Assembly: GCF_004801255.1 (NCBI RefSeq)
Contig: NZ_CP036295.1
Span: 1,562,001 to 1,626,000 of the forward strand
Length of the DNA: 64,000 nucleotides
Origin: Desulfovibrio desulfuricans
GTDB lineage: Bacteria > Desulfobacterota > Desulfovibrionia > Desulfovibrionales > Desulfovibrionaceae
Direction of reading: 5' to 3'
Shown here: positions 8,268 to 15,927 of the stretch, one piece after another
Layout of the letters: each line of letters opens with the position of its first letter
Numbering within the stretch: the stretch's first letter is position 1
Notes under the pieces: model-generated
What the model was told of the DNA's origin: nothing
What the model saw: only the letters and a program-made list of their open reading frames with translations
The model's database searches: none
Made by a program: the position numbers and the translations under genes

Positions 8268-9635
8268 CTAAAAAAGCAGCAGGGCCGGTTCCGCCAGATA
8301 TTCCACAAGCGTTTTCAAAAATTCGGCGGCGGCTGCGCCGTCTTCGACCTGATGGTCAAAGGTGAGGCTGAGGCCCATCATCGAACGGGCCACAATGGCT
8401 CCGCTGCGAATGACGGGTTTTTCCACCACGCGGCCCACGCCAAGGATGCCGGTTTCGCCGGGTTTGAGGATGGGGGTGAAAAAGTCGACCACAGAGTGCG
8501 CCATGTTGGTGATGGTAAACGTGCCGCCGCCCATGTCGTCGGGCGTCAGCTCGCCCGTGCGGGCGCGCCCGGCCAGCAGGCGGGCCTCTTTGGCGATGTC
8601 GAGCAGGCCCAGCCTGTCGGCATTGTGCAGCACAGGCACCATCAGCCCCTCGGGCAGGGCCACGGCCACGCCCATGTGCACCTCGGCGTGGCGGGTGATG
8701 GTCGCGCCGTCAAAGGTGGCGTTCATGCGCGGGTGCTTTTTCAACGCTTTGGAAACAGCCAGAATCAGCACGTCGTTCATGGAAAGACGGAAGTCTTTGT
8801 TTCTCTTGTTGCGCGACTTGAAGTCGTTGATGACGTCCACGCAGGCCGTAACGTCCGCCTCGCTCACGAGCGTAAGCTGGGCCGAGTTCTGCAGGCTGCC
8901 CATCATGTTGTCGGCAATGATCTTGCGCATGCCCTCCATGGGCACGGAGCAGGGCACGTCCGCGCTGGCGGGCTGGCCGGAACTCAGGCCGGAGCTTTGG
9001 GCCGCCGCGGCAAATTTTTCGGGGTGCAGGACGCGGTCAACGTCTTCGCGCACGATCTTGCCGCCCTCGCCGGTGCCGGTGAGGGTCGAAATATCCAACC
9101 CGGCCTTGGCTGCCACTGCGGCGGCCAGCGGCGTGATCCTGATTTTGCCCACCAGTTCGTGGCGCGCCCGCACGTCGCCCTCCACAATGCGGCCGTCGGG
9201 CCCGGTGCCGGTAACGCAGCCAAGGTCGATACCAAGTTCACGCGCCAGCCGACGCGCTGCGGGAGACGCTATCCCGCTAGTGCCAGAGGGTTGCCCGGCG
9301 GCTGGCGCGTTGGTTTTTTCGGGTTTTGGCGCGCCCGCTTCCGAACCAGAGGAAGCGGGGGAGTCAGACGCGCCATCCACCCGAGCAATGTTTTCACCAG
9401 GTTGGGCCAGAATGCCCAGCACTGCCCCCACAGAAACCTCCTGCTTGGGCTGGACGACAATTTGAAAGAGCACGCCGTCGGCGGGGCTTTCCACCTTGTT
9501 GGTGATTTTGTCGGTTTCCACTTCAAACAGATCATCGCCCTGCTTGACTGCGGCGCCTTCGGCCACAAACCATTTGGAAACCTTGCCGGTCTTCATGGTC
9601 AGACCAAGTTTCGGCATGGCAAGTTCTATGCTCAC
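8268..9635 (-). CDS. acoC: Dihydrolipoamide acetyltransferase E2 (copy 1) with two E3-binding domains
   Basis: 455 residues starting at GTG 9635, with AGGAG 7 bases upstream. It has an N-terminal lipoyl domain with Lys43 in ETDKITN, then an Ala/Pro/Ser linker. Next come two successive peripheral-subunit-binding-like segments (SPAARRLARELGID...GTGPDGRI and TPLAAAVAAKAGLD...GTGEGGKI). The C-terminal acyltransferase domain has the catalytic motif DHQVEDG near residue 427. It would accept the acetyl group from acetoin cleavage by AcoAB and transfer it to CoA. It lies between the SDR and lpd genes, in the order expected of E2-E3. A second E2 is encoded at 14520-15755. Tandem binding domains are uncommon in bacterial E2 proteins and could alter E1:E3 stoichiometry. 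Confidence 0.93.
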   Translation of the reverse strand: MSIELAMPKLGLTMKTGKVSKWFVAEGAAVKQGDDLFEVETDKITNKVESPADGVLFQIVVQPKQEVSVGAVLGILAQPGENIARVDGASDSPASSGSEAGAPKPEKTNAPAAGQPSGTSGIASPAARRLARELGIDLGCVTGTGPDGRIVEGDVRARHELVGKIRITPLAAAVAAKAGLDISTLTGTGEGGKIVREDVDRVLHPEKFAAAAQSSGLSSGQPASADVPCSVPMEGMRKIIADNMMGSLQNSAQLTLVSEADVTACVDVINDFKSRNKRNKDFRLSMNDVLILAVSKALKKHPRMNATFDGATITRHAEVHMGVAVALPEGLMVPVLHNADRLGLLDIAKEARLLAGRARTGELTPDDMGGGTFTITNMAHSVVDFFTPILKPGETGILGVGRVVEKPVIRSGAIVARSMMGLSLTFDHQVEDGAAAAEFLKTLVEYLAEPALLLF

Positions 9636-9707
9636 TGCTGTTCTCCTGCGATGTTAAGTGTTGCGGCGGAAGGCTGCCTGTTTGCCGTCTGCCCGAGCCG
9701 TTGCGCG

Positions 9708-10487
9708 TCAGCGGTAAACCATGCCGCCGTCGATGAGCACGGCCTGACCGGTCATGTAGTCCGAATCCGGGCCAGCCAGATAGGAGACAAAGGCGGCGAC
9801 GTCGTCGGGGGTTTCCGGTCGGCCAAGAGCAATGCCCTCGCAGTACTTCTTGTAGGTTTCGCCCTTGGGCGCGCCGGTGATTTTGGAAAATCCCTCATCG
9901 ATGGCCACCCACATGTCTGTGCCCACAACGCCGGGGCAGTATGCGTTTACGGTAATGCCGCGCGAGGCCAGCTCGCGCGCCGCCGCCTGGGTCAGGCCGC
10001 GTACGGCAAACTTGGTGGCGCTGTAAGCGCCGATAAGGGCAAAACCGTCGTGCCCGGCAATGGAAGATGCGCTGATGATCTTGCCCCTCTGCTTGCGGGC
10101 GATAAACTTTGTGGCGGCGGCCTGTATGCCCCACAGCACGCCGTTGACGTTGATCTTGAAGATGCGCTCGATCTCGTCGGGCGTGACGTCCAGCAGCGCC
10201 TTGACCTGGGCGATGCCCGCGTTGTTGACCATGACGTCAAACCCGCCAAGTTCCCTTTCCGCATGGTCCACGGCGGCAAAAACCTGCTCGCGGTCGCTTA
10301 CGTTGGCCGTATAGGTGGCAGCCTTGCGGCCAAGGGCGCGCACTTCGTCCGCAGTGGCCGTCAACTTGTCACTGTTCATGTCTACAAGGCAGATATCCGC
10401 GCCGTCCCTGGCAAGCCGCAGGGCTATGCCGCGGCCTATTCCCTGAGCGGATCCGGTAACCAGAACAACCTTGCCGTTGAGAGTCAT
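9708..10487 (-). CDS. budC: Diacetyl/acetoin reductase (2,3-butanediol dehydrogenase), SDR family
   Basis: 259 residues from the ATG at 10487, 8 bases after GGAGG; the ATG at 10493 is too close to the ribosome site. It is a classical short-chain dehydrogenase: TGSAQGIG cofactor loop (11-18), NNAG, catalytic Ser and YSATK near residue 150, and a C-terminal DYMTGQ...DGGMVY like Klebsiella-type BudC. It interconverts acetoin with meso/S,S-butanediol (or diacetyl with acetoin) using NAD(H). Its place inside the aco series points to feeding acetoin into cleavage or balancing NADH. Other SDR substrates cannot be excluded from sequence, but the NAYCPG...TDMW segment matches the butanediol subgroup. 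Confidence 0.9.
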   Translation of the reverse strand: MTLNGKVVLVTGSAQGIGRGIALRLARDGADICLVDMNSDKLTATADEVRALGRKAATYTANVSDREQVFAAVDHAERELGGFDVMVNNAGIAQVKALLDVTPDEIERIFKINVNGVLWGIQAAATKFIARKQRGKIISASSIAGHDGFALIGAYSATKFAVRGLTQAAARELASRGITVNAYCPGVVGTDMWVAIDEGFSKITGAPKGETYKKYCEGIALGRPETPDDVAAFVSYLAGPDSDYMTGQAVLIDGGMVYR

Positions 10488-10569
10488 AGTCATATCCTCC
10501 AGTTGAGCACGGCCTTGCAAAGCCGTGCAGCGGGGGGTGAACGAAACAGGACGAAAAACCGTGCCAGCG

Positions 10570-10884
10570 TCAGGCAAAAATGCCGTCGCCGCTGGCGTTG
10601 CCGAGGCCTGGATGGATGTCGAAGCGCACCACGCCCACAGGCACCTTGACGGCCCTGGCGACCATGGCCGCACCCTCGTACCCGAAGCCGCCGCACAGCT
10701 CGATGGCGGCGCAGCCGTCGTCGGATACGGCCTTTTGGGCCGCCTCAACGGCTTCCTTGTAAGAGGTCACGCCAATGGTCAGCAGCTCTACGCCGGGGGT
10801 GCGCGTCCAGCTGCGGTGCTCGGCCTTCACGCCGTTGCCTTCTCCACGGGGACTCAGAAAAATGAATGCGGCCTTGAGTTTCAT
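10570..10884 (-). CDS. DUF6506 family protein of unknown function
   Basis: 104 residues from ATG at 10884, with AGGAG 7 bases upstream. It begins MKLKAAFIFLSP and contains a conserved-looking ELCGGFGYEGAAMVARAV segment and a C-terminal VGVVRFDIHPG. It appears to be a small alpha/beta cytoplasmic protein with no signal peptide, membrane helix or metal-binding cysteine cluster. I recognise the family as DUF6506, for which I know no established function. It lies 49 bases after acoX and 82 bases before the SDR gene, clearly inside the acetoin transcription unit, so a role in acetoin complex assembly, cofactor handling or aldehyde metabolism is possible but unproven. Confidence 0.8.
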   Translation of the reverse strand: MKLKAAFIFLSPRGEGNGVKAEHRSWTRTPGVELLTIGVTSYKEAVEAAQKAVSDDGCAAIELCGGFGYEGAAMVARAVKVPVGVVRFDIHPGLGNASGDGIFA

Positions 10885-10933
10885 AAACAAGCTCCTTGTG
10901 TTCGGGTGATCAGGCTTGTTGAGCGGCCTGCGC

Positions 10934-11947
10934 CTAATTGGCGTAGCAGACCTGCGCGCCCCGCAAAAACAGCCCGCGCTGCCGGGCGTACTCCATGACG
11001 CGGGCCACATCCACCACGCGCATGGTGTCTTCGGACAACCGCACGCAGGCGTTTTGCCCGCGCCGCACCTCAACCTCTCGCTCGCCGTCCAGCGCCAGCA
11101 CGCAGGGAGTAAGGGCCACGGGCACATCGTCGCCCGGCAAAAGCTGGCGCACGCGCGAGACGCCCACGTCGGCAAACAGGCCGGGGCCAATGGCGGCGCG
11201 CACGCGGCAGGCAAAATCCGGGTCGAGGTCAAGGGCAAGGCCGCGCGGCTCTTCGGGTGATATGCTCATGAGCTGGCCAGCCACCGTTGAAAGGCCGATG
11301 CTGTCGGGTCTGCAGCGCGAAACAATGATCTGGCTGACTCTGGTGATGTCCCAGATGGCGCGCGAACCAAGAAAAATGTCGTCGTACACGGCTACGTCCA
11401 CCAGGGCGATATCCCTGAACTGACCCTCCACATGCACCTCAAGCAGGCTGGATTCGTAGCAGCCCTCGTCAAGGGTCACGCCGCCGCAGGCCAGCACGCC
11501 CGCGGCAAGCCCGGCCACCGTGGCCTCGGCCATAACGGGAAAAACATTGTTGGTGCCGGTGGAGAGCGGCAGAATGGGCGTTTTGCGCGCGCCCTTGCAG
11601 GCTGCGCGGCTTGTGCCGTCGCCGCCCATGACGATGATGACCGCAACGCCTTCTTTTTGCATAAGAGCGGCGGCGTTGACGGTGTCCTCCTGCGTGTTGT
11701 GCTGGTAGATATCCACCGGAGCCACGTTGACAGGCGTTTCAAGAGCTTCCAGATCGCCGAGCGCGCGCGGCACGATGTCGTAGCCCTCTGGCATGTACAG
11801 AACATCGCGAACCCCGGCGGCGGCCAGACCAACCAGAATGCGGCGCACCATGCGCACCTTTTCCTGATTGTCAAAAACACTGCCGTGCGCGACGATGCGG
11901 CGTATGTCCTTGCCTGATGCCGGGTTGGCGATAATGGCTGCTTTCAC
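10934..11947 (-). CDS. acoX: AcoX, ATP-NAD kinase-like protein of acetoin catabolism
   Basis: 337 residues from a GTG at 11947, with GGAG 5 bases upstream. The protein family starts directly with the AAIIANPASGKD strand, so the longer in-frame extension to 12076 is not favoured. The NAD/diacylglycerol kinase motif GGDGT is at 108-112, with the nucleotide-loop NPASGKD at the N-terminus and STGTNN further on. AcoX proteins occur in aco operons of Pelobacter, Ralstonia and Clostridium, but their exact reaction is not established. The fold suggests phosphorylation of a nucleotide or NAD-like cofactor. It follows acoB after 135 bases that hold a strong hairpin, so its level may differ from that of AcoAB. 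Confidence 0.88.
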   Translation of the reverse strand: MKAAIIANPASGKDIRRIVAHGSVFDNQEKVRMVRRILVGLAAAGVRDVLYMPEGYDIVPRALGDLEALETPVNVAPVDIYQHNTQEDTVNAAALMQKEGVAVIIVMGGDGTSRAACKGARKTPILPLSTGTNNVFPVMAEATVAGLAAGVLACGGVTLDEGCYESSLLEVHVEGQFRDIALVDVAVYDDIFLGSRAIWDITRVSQIIVSRCRPDSIGLSTVAGQLMSISPEEPRGLALDLDPDFACRVRAAIGPGLFADVGVSRVRQLLPGDDVPVALTPCVLALDGEREVEVRRGQNACVRLSEDTMRVVDVARVMEYARQRGLFLRGAQVCYAN

Positions 11948-12043
11948 GTTGGCTCCGGTGGATGTATGGCGCAGGCTTGGCCCGCAGCTGTGCTTGCAGG
12001 GATACCGCAACGCCTGACCACTGCGGCTGGCCGTTGCGGCGAC

Positions 12044-12072
12044 GGGGCAGGCATTGTGCCTGTGCCTGCCCC
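12044..12072 (-). repeat. Intercistronic hairpin downstream of acoB
   Basis: A perfect 10-bp stem (GGGGCAGGCA at 12044-12053 with TGCCTGCCCC at 12063-12072) and a 9-base loop lie about 10 bases after the acoB stop. No U-run follows on the minus strand. It resembles a mRNA 3'-end stabiliser or partial terminator separating the E2/E1 genes from acoX and the genes beyond. Confidence 0.55.
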
Positions 12073-12082
12073 GCACATTATG

Positions 12083-13054
12083 TCATCGCAGCGACTTGAC
12101 CGCGGCGATGATCTGATCCGCGCCGGGAATGTAGGCCTTTTCCAGCGGCGGGCTGAAGGGTACAGGGCAGTAGGGCGCGCCCACGCGCACGATGGGGGCG
12201 TCCAGGTAGTCCAGGGCTTCCTCGGCCACCATGGCGGCTATCTCCGCGCCCGCGCCTGCGGTTTTTACGGCTTCGTGCGCGATCACAAGGGCGTGCGTTT
12301 TTTTGACGGAATTGAGGATGATGTCCTTGTCGAGCGGCACAAGACAACGGGGGTCAACCACTTCGGCGCTGATTCCCTGAGCTGCCAGGGCCTCGGCGGC
12401 CTGAAGGGCGGTGTGAACCATGAGCGAGGTGGCGACGATGGTCACGTCCGTGCCTTCACGCTTTACATCACCCTTGCCCAGCTCGATGGGGGTTGCCTCG
12501 TCGCCTACTTCGCCCTCGACGCCGTACAGAATCTTGTGTTCGAGAAAGACCACGGGGTTGTCGTCGCGAATGGCGCTGATAAGCAGGCCCTTGGCGTCAG
12601 CCGGGGTGGAGGGAATGCATACCTTGATGCCGGGAATGTGCATGAACCAGGCCTCAAGGCTTTGCGAATGCTGGGCGGCTGCGCCGACGCCAGCGCCCTG
12701 GGGCATGCGCAGCACCATGGGCACCTTGGCCTTGCCGCCAAACATGTAGTGCATCTTGGCGGCCTGGTTAAAGAGCTGGTCGAGCGCCACGCCGATAAAG
12801 TCCACAAACATGAGTTCGGCTATGGGGCGCAGACCTGCGGCAGCCGCACCGGCGGCCGCGCCGACGATGGCGCTTTCGGTAATGGGGGTGTCGCGCACGC
12901 GGCGCTCGCCAAACTTGTCAAAAAGGCCCTGGGTCACGCCAAAGCAGCCGCCAAACTTGCCAACGTCTTCACCAATGATGAACACGTTTTCGTCCCGCTC
13001 CATCTCCTGGCGCATGGCATCGTTGAGCGCCTGCAGGTAGGTTTTGATCGCCAT
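12083..13054 (-). CDS. acoB: Acetoin dehydrogenase E1 beta subunit
   Basis: 323 residues from ATG at 13054, with GGAGAAA upstream; an in-frame extension to 13105 has no ribosome site. Transketolase-type pyrimidine-binding and C-terminal domains are visible. VFIIGEDVGKFGG near the N-terminus carries the glutamate that activates thiamine diphosphate in E1 beta subunits. RMPQGAGVGAAAQHSQSLEAW supplies the conserved histidine. With AcoA it forms the alpha2beta2 E1 that cleaves acetoin and passes the acetyl group to lipoyl E2, releasing acetaldehyde. Pyruvate dehydrogenase E1 beta is close in sequence; the acoX, budC and acoR context decides for acetoin. It is 56 bases downstream of acoA. Confidence 0.93.
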   Translation of the reverse strand: MAIKTYLQALNDAMRQEMERDENVFIIGEDVGKFGGCFGVTQGLFDKFGERRVRDTPITESAIVGAAAGAAAAGLRPIAELMFVDFIGVALDQLFNQAAKMHYMFGGKAKVPMVLRMPQGAGVGAAAQHSQSLEAWFMHIPGIKVCIPSTPADAKGLLISAIRDDNPVVFLEHKILYGVEGEVGDEATPIELGKGDVKREGTDVTIVATSLMVHTALQAAEALAAQGISAEVVDPRCLVPLDKDIILNSVKKTHALVIAHEAVKTAGAGAEIAAMVAEEALDYLDAPIVRVGAPYCPVPFSPPLEKAYIPGADQIIAAVKSLR

Positions 13055-13110
13055 ATTTTTCTCCATTCTGAAAAATCTGAAGGTGGTTTCCGCAGTTTCA
13101 GTCAAACAGA

Positions 13111-14073
13111 TCAGGCGTACACGTCTTGCAGCAGGTCTTCCGGATTGGGATAGGGGCTACCCTCGGCAAACTGGACAGCGGCTTCAATGTCGGCTGCGAC
13201 TGAGGCCGTGATGCCGTCCAGCTCCGCCTGCGTGGCTGTTCCTGTATCGAGCAGTTTTTTGGCAAAACGCGGGAGGGGGTCCTTGGCCTTCCATTCTTCC
13301 AGTTCCTTTTCGCTGCGGTACACGCAGGCATCGCCCTCGAAGTGGCCGCGCCAGCGGTAGGTCTTGCATTCGATAAGCGATGGGCCCTGACCCTTGCGCG
13401 CGCGTTCCACAGCCATGGTCACGGCTTCGTACACGGCGAGCACGTCGTTGCCGTCCACCACCACGCCGGGCATGTCGTAAGCGGCGGCGCGGTCGGCGAT
13501 GTCGGTGATGGCCATGGATTTGCTCTGCGGGCAGGAAATGCCGTAGCCGTTGTTTTCATTGATAAACACGACAGGGAGCTTCCAGGCGCTGGCCATGTTG
13601 AGCGATTCCTGCGTGGTGCCCTGGTTGGACGCGCCGTCGCCAAAGAAGCAGGCGCAAACGCCCTTGGTGTCCTTGTACTGGCAGCTGAAGGCCGCGCCCA
13701 CGGCCAGAGGACCGCCGGCGCCAACGATGCCGTTGGCGCCGAGAATGCCGATATTGAAGTCGGCAATGTGCATGGAGCCGCCCTTGCCCTTGCAGTAACC
13801 GGTTGAGCGGCCATAGATTTCGGCCATCATGAGCTTGAGGTCGCCGCCCTTGGCCAGACAGTGGCCGTGACCACGGTGGGTGCTGGTGATCATGTCCGTC
13901 TGCTTGAGCGCGGCGCACGCGCCGGTGGCGACGGCTTCCTCGCCGAGGTAAAGATGAACAAATCCGGGTATCTTGCCAGCTGCGAAAAACTTTTGCAGTT
14001 CGGTTTCAAAAAGGCGGATCTTGGTCATCGTGCTGAACATTTCCAGCAAAACCTTTTTGTCGGGATGTTTCAT
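13111..14073 (-). CDS. acoA: Acetoin dehydrogenase E1 alpha subunit
   Basis: 320 residues from ATG at 14073, preceded by GGAG. The thiamine diphosphate motif GDGASN...NENN lies around residues 160-190. The segment TYRWRGHFEGD is typical of acetoin-type E1 alpha subunits and contains the phosphorylation-loop-like region. It binds ThDP with AcoB and catalyses decarboxylation-like cleavage of acetoin. It follows the Lin0512 gene by 36 bases. Distinguishing it from pyruvate dehydrogenase rests on the neighbours (acoX, butanediol dehydrogenases, AcoR-type activator); sulfate reducers generally use pyruvate:ferredoxin oxidoreductase for pyruvate. Confidence 0.93.
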   Translation of the reverse strand: MKHPDKKVLLEMFSTMTKIRLFETELQKFFAAGKIPGFVHLYLGEEAVATGACAALKQTDMITSTHRGHGHCLAKGGDLKLMMAEIYGRSTGYCKGKGGSMHIADFNIGILGANGIVGAGGPLAVGAAFSCQYKDTKGVCACFFGDGASNQGTTQESLNMASAWKLPVVFINENNGYGISCPQSKSMAITDIADRAAAYDMPGVVVDGNDVLAVYEAVTMAVERARKGQGPSLIECKTYRWRGHFEGDACVYRSEKELEEWKAKDPLPRFAKKLLDTGTATQAELDGITASVAADIEAAVQFAEGSPYPNPEDLLQDVYA

Positions 14074-14109
14074 GGTACTCTCCTCAGTTTGCTGATTTGT
14101 GGTGCCGAC

Positions 14110-14472
14110 TCAGTCAATATCTACCGACACGGTCAGGGCCGCGCAGGCCATCACTATGTCGCTGCAACCGGGGCTGAAACAGGCAACCTCCAGACCGGGG
14201 GTGCGCAAGCCGCCAGCAACGACCTCAATGCTTTTTTCGCCAATGGGTATGACCGCGAGCACGGCTTCCCTGTCCACCAGGTCCGGCTCGGGCACGGCAA
14301 TACGCGCATGTACGTGCACCCCCTGAAAGGAGTTGCGAGCCAGTATCTCCACCAGACCGCACAGGCAGCTGCGCGAAACGGCGTCCTTGACCGCGCGGCA
14401 TGCCGCCTTGGTCATGTTTGCGCCGTGCAGGTCGGCTCCTGTGCCCAGTTCAACCACGTAACGTTGCAGCAT
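14110..14472 (-). CDS. Lin0512 family protein of unknown function
   Basis: 120 residues from ATG at 14472, with GAGGT 5 bases upstream. The N-terminal RYVVELGTGADLHGANMTKAA and the C-terminal DIVMACAALTVSVDID match my memory of the Lin0512 (TIGR02058) family of small proteins. It has no signal peptide or membrane segments. Several acidic and histidine residues (GADLHG, VHVHARI) could bind a metal. It sits between the second E2 and acoA, with gaps of 47 and 36 bases, in the most promoter-proximal part of the series. No function is known to me; a link to E1/E2 assembly or acetaldehyde handling would be speculation. Confidence 0.8.
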   Translation of the reverse strand: MLQRYVVELGTGADLHGANMTKAACRAVKDAVSRSCLCGLVEILARNSFQGVHVHARIAVPEPDLVDREAVLAVIPIGEKSIEVVAGGLRTPGLEVACFSPGCSDIVMACAALTVSVDID

Positions 14473-14519
14473 CGCATACCTCGCTTGGAGTTGTTGTGCC
14501 GGGCCATGGCCTGTTTGCG

Positions 14520-15755
14520 TTACCCAAGCATGCGCACAGGCTGTTCGAGCATGTCCGCAAGGGTGCGCAAAAAGTTCATGGCCGGGCCGCCATCGGTGAC
14601 CATGTGGTTGAAGGTAAGGGAAAGGGTCATCATCTTGCGCACGCAGACCTGCCCGTCAAAAACGCCCGGCTTTTCGACCACGCGGCCGACGCCCAGAATG
14701 CCGGTCTCCGGCGGATTGAGGATGGGGGTAAAACCGTCCACGCCAAGCATGCTCACGTTGGAGATGGTAAACGTGCCGCCGGAAATCTCGTCCATGGAAA
14801 GGCCGCCCTTGCGGGCGCGGTAGGCGGCATCGCGCACTTTGGCCTTGAGTTCTTCAAGGCTGAACGTGTCCGCATTTTTGACGTTGGGAACGATGAGACC
14901 CGTATCAAGGGAAACGGCAACGCCAAGATTTACATGCTTGTGCATGTGGATGCCGTCCTGCTGCAGGGTGGAGTTCATGACCGGGTGCTGCCTGAGCGCG
15001 CGGCATACGGCAAAGGCGATGATGTCGTTGAATGAAAGGCGGTACTCGGCGTCTTTTTTGTTGCGGGCCAGCATGGCGTCGCGCAGGGCCACCATTTCGG
15101 TAACGTCCGCCTCCACAAAAACAGTCAGTTGCGCCGCGTTTTGCAGGCTGGCATGCATGTTGTCGGCGATGAGCTTGCGCAGGCCGTCCATGGGGATGAC
15201 CTCGTCCGCGCTATCAGCAGACGCAGCGCACGCCTGGGCGCATGGGGCCGCCGGGGCTGGGGGAGGGGTCTTGGCCGCGGCCTCGTGCGCGGTGCGCACG
15301 TCTTTTTCTGTAACAATGCCGTCGCGGCCTGTGCCCGTTACCGTGGCTAGGTCAACACCAAGCTCCTTGGCTACCCTGCGGGCGGCGGGCATTGCACGCA
15401 CCTCGCCCTGGTTTGCGTTGCCCGCAGCGGGCCTGCTCTGGCCCTGGGGCGCGGCCGCTGCCGAACCGGCGGGCGTCGCCCCTGCGGGGCTTGCGGCCGG
15501 AGTGGCTACTGCTTCACCAGACTCGCCAATTATGCCGATAACCTGCATGACCGGCACAACCTCTCCCTGAGGGCTGACGATCTGCAACAGCACGCCGCCT
15601 GCCGGAGATTCGACCACGTTGGTGATCTTGTCGGTCTCCACTTCCAGCAGGGGTTGTCCCACAGCCACCGCGCCGCCTTCGGCCACAAGCCAGCGCGCTA
15701 TCTTGCCAGTTTTCATGGTGAGGCCCCATTTGGGCATCTGCACTTCGTAGGCCAT
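14520..15755 (-). CDS. acoC: Dihydrolipoamide acetyltransferase E2 (copy 2), first gene after the sigma-54 promoter
   Basis: 411 residues from ATG at 15755, with a full AAGGAGGT. The lipoyl domain has Lys43 in ETDKITN. There is one E3-binding domain (MPAARRVAKELGVDLATVTGTG) and a C-terminal catalytic domain. The catalytic motif reads NHMVTDG: the histidine and the second aspartate are present, but the usual first aspartate (DHxxxDG) is asparagine. It resembles copy 1 throughout but is clearly diverged (different linker, one binding domain). It lies closest to the promoter and directly upstream of the Lin0512, acoA and acoB genes. It could be the main acyltransferase, a structural E3-binding-protein-like partner of copy 1, or serve a different 2-hydroxyketone. 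Confidence 0.92.
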   Translation of the reverse strand: MAYEVQMPKWGLTMKTGKIARWLVAEGGAVAVGQPLLEVETDKITNVVESPAGGVLLQIVSPQGEVVPVMQVIGIIGESGEAVATPAASPAGATPAGSAAAAPQGQSRPAAGNANQGEVRAMPAARRVAKELGVDLATVTGTGRDGIVTEKDVRTAHEAAAKTPPPAPAAPCAQACAASADSADEVIPMDGLRKLIADNMHASLQNAAQLTVFVEADVTEMVALRDAMLARNKKDAEYRLSFNDIIAFAVCRALRQHPVMNSTLQQDGIHMHKHVNLGVAVSLDTGLIVPNVKNADTFSLEELKAKVRDAAYRARKGGLSMDEISGGTFTISNVSMLGVDGFTPILNPPETGILGVGRVVEKPGVFDGQVCVRKMMTLSLTFNHMVTDGGPAMNFLRTLADMLEQPVRMLG

Positions 15756-15804
15756 CCGCTACCTCCTTGCGCCAGGTGGCGCACGCGTTTATGCCTACGA
15801 TGAT

Positions 15805-15820
15805 TGCAACTCTGATACCA
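15805..15820 (-). promoter_or_regulatory. Sigma-54 (-24/-12) promoter for the acetoin series
   Basis: On the minus strand the sequence reads TGGTATCAGAGTTGCA. It has GG and GC with exactly ten bases between and a TTGCA -12 box, against the consensus TGGCACGNNNNTTGCA. The expected start of transcription is about 15793, some 38 bases before the E2 copy 2 ATG. The presence of a GAFTGA-containing activator gene next door supports the assignment. Confidence 0.8.
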
Positions 15821-15881
15821 CTTTATAACTGGCATTAATCAATGGCTATTTTGACTGCTAGATTGAGTGTGTGCTGAATGT

Positions 15882-15898
15882 TGTTCGAAAATCGAACA
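15882..15898. promoter_or_regulatory. Palindromic candidate upstream activator site
   Basis: TGTTCGA-AAA-TCGAACA is a perfect 7+7 inverted repeat with a 3-base spacer. Its centre is about 97 bases upstream of the predicted sigma-54 start site, the usual location for binding of a Fis-type activator such as the adjacent AcoR-like protein. It also lies just upstream of a possible acoR promoter, so it could serve autoregulation too. Confidence 0.6.
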
Positions 15899-15921
15899 CA
15901 TTGCTGTTCTGGTAGACCTGT

Positions 15922-15927
15922 TATGAT
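15922..15927 (+). promoter_or_regulatory. Possible extended -10 box for acoR
   Basis: TATGAT preceded by TG one base upstream (TGTTATGAT) resembles an extended -10 element. A TTGCTG 15 bases further up is a poor, closely spaced -35. It reads toward acoR, leaving a leader of about 215 bases. Weak evidence. Confidence 0.3.

Noticed and set aside
6912..10649. An open plus-strand frame of about 1245 codons antisense to lpd, E2 copy 1 and the SDR gene
   Set aside because: It is a by-product of GC-rich third codon positions. The opposite strand carries three recognisable enzymes with ribosome sites, and the antisense text has no domain or motif.
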